DNA from: Pseudomonas taiwanensis
Lineage (GTDB): Bacteria; Pseudomonadota; Gammaproteobacteria; Pseudomonadales; Pseudomonadaceae
Assembly (NCBI RefSeq): GCF_013393345.1
Contig: NZ_QJRF01000066.1
Span: 1-64,000 of the forward strand
Reading direction: 5' to 3'
Length of the DNA stretch: 64,000 bases
In this document: piece by piece, positions 58,658 to 64,000 of the stretch
Numbering within the stretch: position 1 is the first letter of the stretch
How the letters are laid out: each line of letters begins with the position of its first letter
The notes under the pieces: generated by a model
What the model was told of the DNA's origin: nothing
Databases searched by the model: none
What the model saw: only the letters and a program-made list of their open reading frames with translations
Program-made: the position numbers and the translations under genes

Positions 58658-59332
58658 ATGAACAATGCCGAGTGGAACGCCCTGTTCCCCTTCCGTTTTG
58701 GTCTGAATTCGCAGCAATACTCCCTGTCCTTGCTGCTGTCCGGCACCCCTGGACGCACCCAGGCCGAGGATTTCGTCCATCGCCGGTTCCTCAGTGCCCA
58801 TGGCGCGGATATCCGTCAGTTCATGCCCGAGCTGCTCAGCCTGCGCAATCATCACGGAGCGCTCAGCGCCGCGACCGGCATTCGCCTCGCCGAGCAGGGG
58901 CCACTGTTCCTCGAGCAGTACCTGGAGCGCCCGGCGGAAGCATTGATCTCCGCCCTCGCAGGCAGCGAGGTCAGGCGCGAGCAGGTGGTTGAAGTGGGCA
59001 ACCTGGCCTCGATCAACACCGGCAACGCGCGGCTGATCATCGTCGCCGTGACCTGGCTGCTGAACCTGAGGGGCCTGGAGTGGGTGGTGTTCACCGGCGC
59101 CCCGGCACTGATCAACAGCTTCCGTCGCCTGGGTCTTGAACCTCTGCCTCTCGGCGAGGCCGACCCTTTCCGCCTCGGCGAGGCTCAGCAGCAATGGGGC
59201 ACCTACTACGAGCAGAAGCCCCAGGTGTTCACGGGCAACATCCGCCATGGCTTCGAGCAGTTGCAGCGCAATGGTGCGCTCGCGCGCCTGGGCTTTCCCG
59301 ATATCGACAGGGCGTCCCACCATGCAGCCTGA
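58658..59332 (+). CDS. Thermostable hemolysin-family protein
   Basis: A 224-residue protein of the family named after the Vibrio thermostable hemolysin. It has no signal peptide, odd for a secreted toxin. The core EVGNLASINTGNARLIIVAV...GLEWVVFTGAPALINSFRRLGLEPLPLGEAD has the layout of a GNAT/LuxI-like acyltransferase (beta strand, helix, WVVF strand, FRRLGLEP), an inference. ATG 58658 has CTGGAGGG. First of five overlapping genes; its stop overlaps the ligase start by 11 bases. Confidence 0.85.
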   Translation: MNNAEWNALFPFRFGLNSQQYSLSLLLSGTPGRTQAEDFVHRRFLSAHGADIRQFMPELLSLRNHHGALSAATGIRLAEQGPLFLEQYLERPAEALISALAGSEVRREQVVEVGNLASINTGNARLIIVAVTWLLNLRGLEWVVFTGAPALINSFRRLGLEPLPLGEADPFRLGEAQQQWGTYYEQKPQVFTGNIRHGFEQLQRNGALARLGFPDIDRASHHAA

Positions 59333-60791
59333 AGCCCTGCGCGCGCGCCTGCGCGAACATGCCAATCATCTACCGATGCCCCTGGCGATCCGAGGCGATA
59401 CCCGGCGCTATACCTATGCCCAGTTGCTGGCCGAAGTGGAGCGGCGCGAAGGCCTGCTGCGCAATGAGCCCGAGGGCGTGCTGGCACTCGGGATGGACAA
59501 CGGACCCGAGGCGCTGCTCTGGGACCTGGCCGCCCTCTTTGCCGGGCGACCCTGCCTGACCCTGCCGCCGTTTTTCAGCCCGCAGCAGCGCGCTCATTGC
59601 CTGGCGCAGTGTGACGTCCGCCTGGCCGTGGCCGATGCAGGCTACGCAGGCGAACTGGAAAACGCTGGCTTCCGGGCGGACGACAGCTTCTGGCGCAGGC
59701 CCCCCGGCACGCGTGCCGTCCTGCCCACCGGAACCGCGAAGATCACCTACACCTCCGGCACCACCGGCCAGCCCAAGGGCGTCTGCCTGGGAGCGCCGGC
59801 CCTACTGCGGGTCAGCCAGGAACTGGACGTCGCCAGCCGCCCCACTGCACCGGCGCACTACCTGGCCGTCTTGCCGATGGCCGTGCTGCTGGAGAACCTC
59901 GGGGTCTACGCCGCATTGCTCGCCGGTGCCTGCGTCACCCTGTTGCCGCAGCGTCAGATAGGTATCCAGGGTGCGAGCGGGGTGGACTGGGAACGTATGC
60001 TCGCCACGCTCGTACTCAGTGGTGCCCAGAGCCTGATCCTGGTGCCGCAGCTGTTACTCGGCCTGGTCACCGCCATTGAACGCAGCCTCCTCAGCGCCGC
60101 ACAGTTCCGCTTTGTCGCGGTGGGCGGCGCGCGTGTCTCGGAGGATCTGCTGGCCCGCGCGGCGCGGGTCGGCCTGCCGGTATTCGAAGGCTACGGCCTC
60201 TCCGAATGCGCATCGGTGGTCTGCCTGAACCGCCCTGGTGCCAATCGCCCCGGCAGCGTCGGCCGGCCCCTGCCCCATGTTCAGGTTCGCGTGGCGGATG
60301 ACGGCGAAGTGCAAGTCGCCGGCTCAACCCTGCTCGGCTATCTGGGCGAGGCGCCCCATGCAGGTAACTGGTGGTCCACGGGCGACCTGGGTGAGTTCGA
60401 CAGCGAAGGCTATCTGCACCTCAAGGGCCGCAAGAAACACCAGTTCATCACCAGCTTCGGCCGCAACGTGAATCCGGACTGGGTAGAAGCCGAGCTCACC
60501 CAGCGCGGGGTGATCGCCCAGGCCTTCGTCCAGGGTGAAGGCCTGCCCGGCAACCTGGCCCTGCTCTGGCCGCTGGACCCGCATTGCGACGACCAGACCC
60601 TCGCCGATGCGGTGGCCAGTGCCAACGCCGCCCTACCCGACTACGCGCGGGTCAGGGCCTGGCACCGGCTGGCCACGCCTTTCAGCGTTGCCGACGGACT
60701 GCTCACCAGCAACGGGCGCCTACGCCGCGACGCCATCGCCGAGCGCTATCGCAGCGCCCTGCTCGAACTCGAGAACGAGGTACGACCATGA
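59322..60791 (+). CDS. AMP-forming acyl ligase-like protein with altered A10 motif
   Basis: A 489-residue ANL-superfamily adenylating enzyme. The P-loop ITYTSGTTGQPKG is at 141-153, with GYGLSECASV and STGDLGEFD downstream. In the C-terminal A10 position, where the catalytic Lys is usually found (GK), the sequence is SNGRLRRD with Arg 466, so adenylation may be slow, changed or absent. It would activate a carboxylate for the next enzyme. The stop overlaps the next start (ATGA). Confidence 0.88.
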   Translation: MQPEALRARLREHANHLPMPLAIRGDTRRYTYAQLLAEVERREGLLRNEPEGVLALGMDNGPEALLWDLAALFAGRPCLTLPPFFSPQQRAHCLAQCDVRLAVADAGYAGELENAGFRADDSFWRRPPGTRAVLPTGTAKITYTSGTTGQPKGVCLGAPALLRVSQELDVASRPTAPAHYLAVLPMAVLLENLGVYAALLAGACVTLLPQRQIGIQGASGVDWERMLATLVLSGAQSLILVPQLLLGLVTAIERSLLSAAQFRFVAVGGARVSEDLLARAARVGLPVFEGYGLSECASVVCLNRPGANRPGSVGRPLPHVQVRVADDGEVQVAGSTLLGYLGEAPHAGNWWSTGDLGEFDSEGYLHLKGRKKHQFITSFGRNVNPDWVEAELTQRGVIAQAFVQGEGLPGNLALLWPLDPHCDDQTLADAVASANAALPDYARVRAWHRLATPFSVADGLLTSNGRLRRDAIAERYRSALLELENEVRP

Positions 60792-61462
60792 GTTTCTTCA
60801 ACCAGCTGCAAGCCGCCACCGTCACCGAGCGGGACGCCCTGTTCAGTGTTCCGGTGATACGCGAGGCCCTGGCCGGGCAGGTGAGCCTGGAGGGCTACCG
60901 CGCCTTCCTCGGCCAGGCCTACCACCACGTGCGCCATACCGTGCCGCTGATGATGGCGTGCGGGGCGCGCCTGCCCTCGCGTCTGGAATGGCTGCGGGGC
61001 GCCGTGTGCGAATACATCGATGAGGAATACGGCCACGAACGCTGGATTCTCGACGACATCCGGGCCTGCGGAGGCGACGCCGAGGCCGCCCGCCAGAGTC
61101 GCCCCTCGCTGGCCATCGAACTGATGGTCGCCTACCTCTACGACCTGATTGCCCGAGGCAACCCGGTGGGCCTGTTCGGCATGGTCAACGTGCTGGAAGG
61201 CACCAGCATCGCCCTGGCGACCCAGGCTGCCGGCGCCATCCGCGAGAGCCTCGCACTGCCGGCGGAGGCCTTCAGCTACCTGTCCTCCCACGGTGCCCTC
61301 GACCAGGATCACATGGCCACCTACCGCCGCCTGATGGATCGCCTGGAAGACGAAGACGACCAACAGGCCGTGATCCACGCCGCCAAGGTCGTCTACCAGC
61401 TGTATGCAGAGATGTTCCGTGGCCTGCCCCGCGCCGGTGAGGTGAGCCATGCGACTCGATGA
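60788..61462 (+). CDS. TenA/UndA-like putative non-heme diiron oxygenase
   Basis: A 224-residue heme-oxygenase-fold protein. It carries a full set of likely iron ligands: Glu80-x-x-His83 (DEEYGHERW), Glu137 (VLEGTS), and His168, Asp172, His175 (HGALDQDH). This His/+4 Asp/+7 His spacing is the pattern of HDO enzymes; UndA, which turns fatty acids into terminal alkenes, has corresponding ligands (from memory). The fold also occurs in TenA and PqqC, which lack this set. Between a ligase and a dehydrogenase, it likely oxidises or cleaves an acyl chain. Confidence 0.8.
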   Translation: MSFFNQLQAATVTERDALFSVPVIREALAGQVSLEGYRAFLGQAYHHVRHTVPLMMACGARLPSRLEWLRGAVCEYIDEEYGHERWILDDIRACGGDAEAARQSRPSLAIELMVAYLYDLIARGNPVGLFGMVNVLEGTSIALATQAAGAIRESLALPAEAFSYLSSHGALDQDHMATYRRLMDRLEDEDDQQAVIHAAKVVYQLYAEMFRGLPRAGEVSHATR

Positions 61463-62255
61463 CTGCCGGGTACTGCTCACGGGCGCCAGTGGCGGCATCG
61501 GCCTGGCCCTGGTCGAACAACTCTGCGCACGGGGTGCCCAGGTGCTGGCGGTCAGTCGCCATCCGGACACCCTGGGCGAGCTGCGCCAGCGCTTCTCGCA
61601 TCAACTGTCCTGGGTCGGCGCCGACCTGCGTTCCGCCACGGGCCGCCAGCGAGTGCTGGATGCCGCCCGAGGCATGGGCGGCGTCAACGTCCTGATGAAC
61701 GCTGCCGGGGTGAACGCCTTCGCCATGCTGGAGCAGGTGGACGACGGCCAGATCGAAGACATGCTCGCCCTCAACGTCACCGCCACCCTGCAACTGACCC
61801 GTGCCCTCCTGCCATTGCTGCGTCAGCAGCGCCACGGCCTGGTGGTGAACGTGGGGTCCACCTACGGCTCCATCGGCTATCCCGGTTATGCCGTGTACTG
61901 CGCCAGCAAGTTCGCCCTGCGCGGATTTTCCGAGGCGCTGCGCCGGGAACTGGCCGACACCTCCGTGAACGTTCTGTACGTCGCGCCGCGCGCCACCCGC
62001 ACCAGCATGAACAGCCAGACCGCCATGGCCCTCAACGCCGAACTCAAGGTGGGCGTGGACGAGCCGGAGCAAGTGGCCGGCGCGGTGATCGCGGCCATCG
62101 AGAAAGACCTCAGCGAGCTCTACCTCGGCTGGCCGGAGAAGTTCTTCGTCCGCCTCAACAGCATGCTGCCGGGCCTGGTGGATCGCGCCCTGCACAAGCA
62201 GCTGCCGATCATTCGCCGCTTCAGCGGCCTCCATCACGGCAAGGACCATTCATGA
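61449..62255 (+). CDS. Short-chain dehydrogenase/reductase
   Basis: A 268-residue classical SDR with the nucleotide motif TGASGGIGLA (11-20), NAAG, catalytic Ser in NVGSTYGS and YCASK (YxxxK). The C-terminal extension (about 215-268; YLGWPEKFFVRLNSMLPGLVD) is typical of acyl- or ketoacyl-reducing SDRs. Start overlaps the oxygenase stop by 14 bases and its stop overlaps the TPR gene start. Confidence 0.9.
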   Translation: MRLDDCRVLLTGASGGIGLALVEQLCARGAQVLAVSRHPDTLGELRQRFSHQLSWVGADLRSATGRQRVLDAARGMGGVNVLMNAAGVNAFAMLEQVDDGQIEDMLALNVTATLQLTRALLPLLRQQRHGLVVNVGSTYGSIGYPGYAVYCASKFALRGFSEALRRELADTSVNVLYVAPRATRTSMNSQTAMALNAELKVGVDEPEQVAGAVIAAIEKDLSELYLGWPEKFFVRLNSMLPGLVDRALHKQLPIIRRFSGLHHGKDHS

Positions 62256-62896
62256 TGAAAAAGCTCTTGTGCACCTTCGGACTGCTCGTGACCCTCTGCA
62301 TCCCCGCATGGGCCCTCGACGCCGGCGGCAGCCAGCGGCTGGCGGACATCCAGAAACGCTGGGCGGAAATCCAGTACCAGCTTCCGGAGAAACAGCGCGC
62401 CGCTGAATTCGAGAAGCTCGCCGCCCAGAGTGGCGCCTTCACCCGCAGCGCCCCGCAGGCGGCCGAAGCCTGGATCTGGCACGGCATCGTCACCAGCAGC
62501 TGGGCCGGCGCCGAAGGTGGTCTGGGAGCGCTGGGCAAGGTGAAGGAAGCCCGCGCCGCACTGGAAAAAGCCATCCAGCTCGACCCACAGGCCCTGCAGG
62601 GCTCGGCCTATACCAGCCTCGGCGCCTTGTACGACCGGGTGCCCGGCTGGCCCGTCAGCTTCGGCGACGAGGACAAGGCCGACCAGTTGCTGCGCAAGGC
62701 CCTGGAGATCAACCCGGCGGGAATCGACAGCCTGTATTTCTGGGGCGACCACCTCAATCGCCAGGGTCACCCGGAGCAGGCGCGCGAGGCCTTGCTCAAG
62801 GCCAAGGCCGCCGCCCCGCGTCCGGGGCGCGAGCTGGCCGACCAGGGCAGGCGTCAGGAAATCGATGCTTTACTGCAGGAAATCCAGACGCACTGA
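62252..62896 (+). CDS. Exported TPR-repeat protein
   Basis: A 214-residue protein with a signal peptide (LLCTFGLLVTLCIPAWA-LD) and two or three TPR-like repeats (EARAALEKAIQLDPQ, KADQLLRKALEINPAG, QAREALLKAKAAAPRP). Likely a periplasmic adaptor. Its start overlaps the SDR stop by four bases, so it belongs to the same operon; role unknown. Confidence 0.87.
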   Translation: MMKKLLCTFGLLVTLCIPAWALDAGGSQRLADIQKRWAEIQYQLPEKQRAAEFEKLAAQSGAFTRSAPQAAEAWIWHGIVTSSWAGAEGGLGALGKVKEARAALEKAIQLDPQALQGSAYTSLGALYDRVPGWPVSFGDEDKADQLLRKALEINPAGIDSLYFWGDHLNRQGHPEQAREALLKAKAAAPRPGRELADQGRRQEIDALLQEIQTH

Positions 62897-62912
62897 AGCA
62901 CTAAGGCGACCC

Positions 62913-63575
62913 ATGCGACTTCTACTCGTCGAAGACGACAACGCCCTCGGCGCAGGCGTGCGCGCCGGCCTGCGCCAGGAGGGCTATACCATCGACTGGC
63001 TCACCGACGGCGCCAGCGCCCTGCACGCCTTGCAGAACGAAGAGTTCGACCTGGCCATCCTCGACCTCGGCCTGCCGCGACTGGACGGCGTGCACGTCCT
63101 GCAGAAACTCCGGGCTGGCGGTTCCACGTTGCCGGTACTGGTACTCACCGCCCGAGACGCCCTTGAGGACCGTATCCTCGGCCTGGATGCCGGCGCCGAC
63201 GATTACCTGGTCAAGCCCTTCGACCTCAATGAACTCAAGGCCCGTCTGCGCGCCCTCCTGCGCCGCAGCGCGGGCCGGCCACAGGTACTCATCGAACACG
63301 CCGGCGTGGTGCTCGACCCGACCAACCAGCAAGTCAGCTACCAAGGCAACCCGGTGCCGCTGACGCCCAAGGAATACCAGTTGCTCCACGAACTGCTCTC
63401 GCAACCGGGCAAGGTGCTCACCCGCGAGCGCCTGGTGCAGACGCTCTATGGCTGGGACGAAGAAGCCGAAAGCAACACCCTGGAAGTGCATATCCACCAC
63501 CTTCGCAAGAAGCTCTCCAGCGACCTTATCCGCACCGTGCGAGGCATCGGCTACCTGGTGGATGCGCAGCCATGA
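62913..63575 (+). CDS. OmpR-family response regulator (QseB/PmrA-like)
   Basis: A 220-residue regulator: receiver with the acidic pocket VEDD, phospho-acceptor Asp in LAILDLGLPR, and Lys in VKPFD; then an OmpR winged helix (PLTPKEYQLLHELLSQPGKVLTRERL). It starts 16 bases after the TPR gene and its stop overlaps the kinase start, so it can be co-expressed with the biosynthetic-looking operon upstream. Confidence 0.93.
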   Translation: MRLLLVEDDNALGAGVRAGLRQEGYTIDWLTDGASALHALQNEEFDLAILDLGLPRLDGVHVLQKLRAGGSTLPVLVLTARDALEDRILGLDAGADDYLVKPFDLNELKARLRALLRRSAGRPQVLIEHAGVVLDPTNQQVSYQGNPVPLTPKEYQLLHELLSQPGKVLTRERLVQTLYGWDEEAESNTLEVHIHHLRKKLSSDLIRTVRGIGYLVDAQP

Positions 63576-64000
63576 CCTCGTTGCGCCGCCGCACCCTGGG
63601 GCTGGTGATGGTCCTGCTGTTGCTCGGCACACTGATCATCGTCTACCTCAACTACCGCGACAGCAGCCATGAGGTGGAGGAAATCTACGATGCCCACCTG
63701 GCGCAGAACGCCCGGCTGTTACTGGGGGTCATGCACATGCCGCAGGCCAGCAGCGACCGGACTGAACTGTTCCGGGCGTTCAACCAGGCCCTCAGCCAGG
63801 CCGGGCCGCACAAGGTCGGCCACCCCTACGAGAGCAAGCTGGCCTTCCACGTCTGGGACCGCGACGGCCGTAGCCTGGTGCAATCGGCCAGTTCACCGCC
63901 CTTCGACCACGTCCCCGTTCGCACAGGGTTCTACAACCTCCAGCTCGGCGACCACCACTGGCGCGGATTCGTCCTGCCGGACCCGGAACAGGGCCTGCTG
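63572..64000 (+). CDS. Sensor histidine kinase, N-terminal part
   Basis: The first 143 residues are present, cut by the window edge. A membrane span (LGLVMVLLLLGTLIIVYL) is followed by a periplasmic sensor of the 2CSK_N/QseC type (HEVEEIYDAHLAQNARLLLGV). Kinase core lies beyond the edge. ATG overlaps the response regulator stop (ATGA). Confidence 0.88.
   Translation, partial: MTSLRRRTLGLVMVLLLLGTLIIVYLNYRDSSHEVEEIYDAHLAQNARLLLGVMHMPQASSDRTELFRAFNQALSQAGPHKVGHPYESKLAFHVWDRDGRSLVQSASSPPFDHVPVRTGFYNLQLGDHHWRGFVLPDPEQGLL

Overview
The window is high-GC DNA from a Pseudomonas or close relative, judged from gene content and order: msuEDC with SfnR-type regulators, maiA-hpd, a nitrate reductase/flavoprotein fusion, and an ECF sigma/FecR/TonB receptor trio. 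The classic pseudomonad REP palindrome (TAGGAGCGAGCTTGCTCGCG and variants) sits in at least eight intergenic sites. I see no tRNA, rRNA, CRISPR array, insertion sequence or prophage. The region reads as ordinary chromosome with accessory modules.

Layout. 1-10256 (minus) is most of one giant secreted protein with two animal-type heme peroxidase modules and RTX repeats, cut by the left edge. 11081-16523 is a sulfonate-sulfur locus: sigma-54-promoted msuE-msuD-msuC flanked by two paralogous SfnR-like activators. 16528-23305 holds small envelope genes, a divergent CsrA-like protein, a ToxR/ToxS-like membrane regulator pair divergent from a lipoprotein and a small outer-membrane barrel, and an MltF-like lytic transglycosylase. 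23393-28037 has PPK2, an HlyD/DUF3302 pair, a second DUF3313-type lipoprotein and a ChaC-like cyclotransferase. 28206-35853 is assimilatory nitrate reduction: nirBD and a 1375-residue nitrate reductase-flavoprotein fusion, transcribed apart from a shared control region with two mirrored sigma-54 promoters, a central NtrC-like box and an intrinsic terminator in each leader.

35976-39984 is an iron-responsive sigma/anti-sigma/receptor system with Fur-like boxes. 40113-53875 is a mixed region: two isochorismatase-fold hydrolases, a methyltransferase, a cold-shock protein, an inositol-phosphatase-family enzyme, two GlxA-type regulators, transporters (SLAC1, SMR, MFS), LysR, and an AhpD-like/ECF41 sigma operon with a near-consensus ECF41 promoter. 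54094-58292 holds an LtaS-type sulfatase followed by tyrosine catabolism genes maiA and hpd.

58658-62896 is the most unusual part: five tightly overlapping genes (thermostable-hemolysin family protein, AMP-forming ligase-like protein, TenA/UndA-like putative diiron oxygenase, short-chain dehydrogenase, TPR protein) followed directly by a two-component system that runs off the right edge. The set looks like a small biosynthetic pathway acting on an activated carboxylic acid, with its own sensor.
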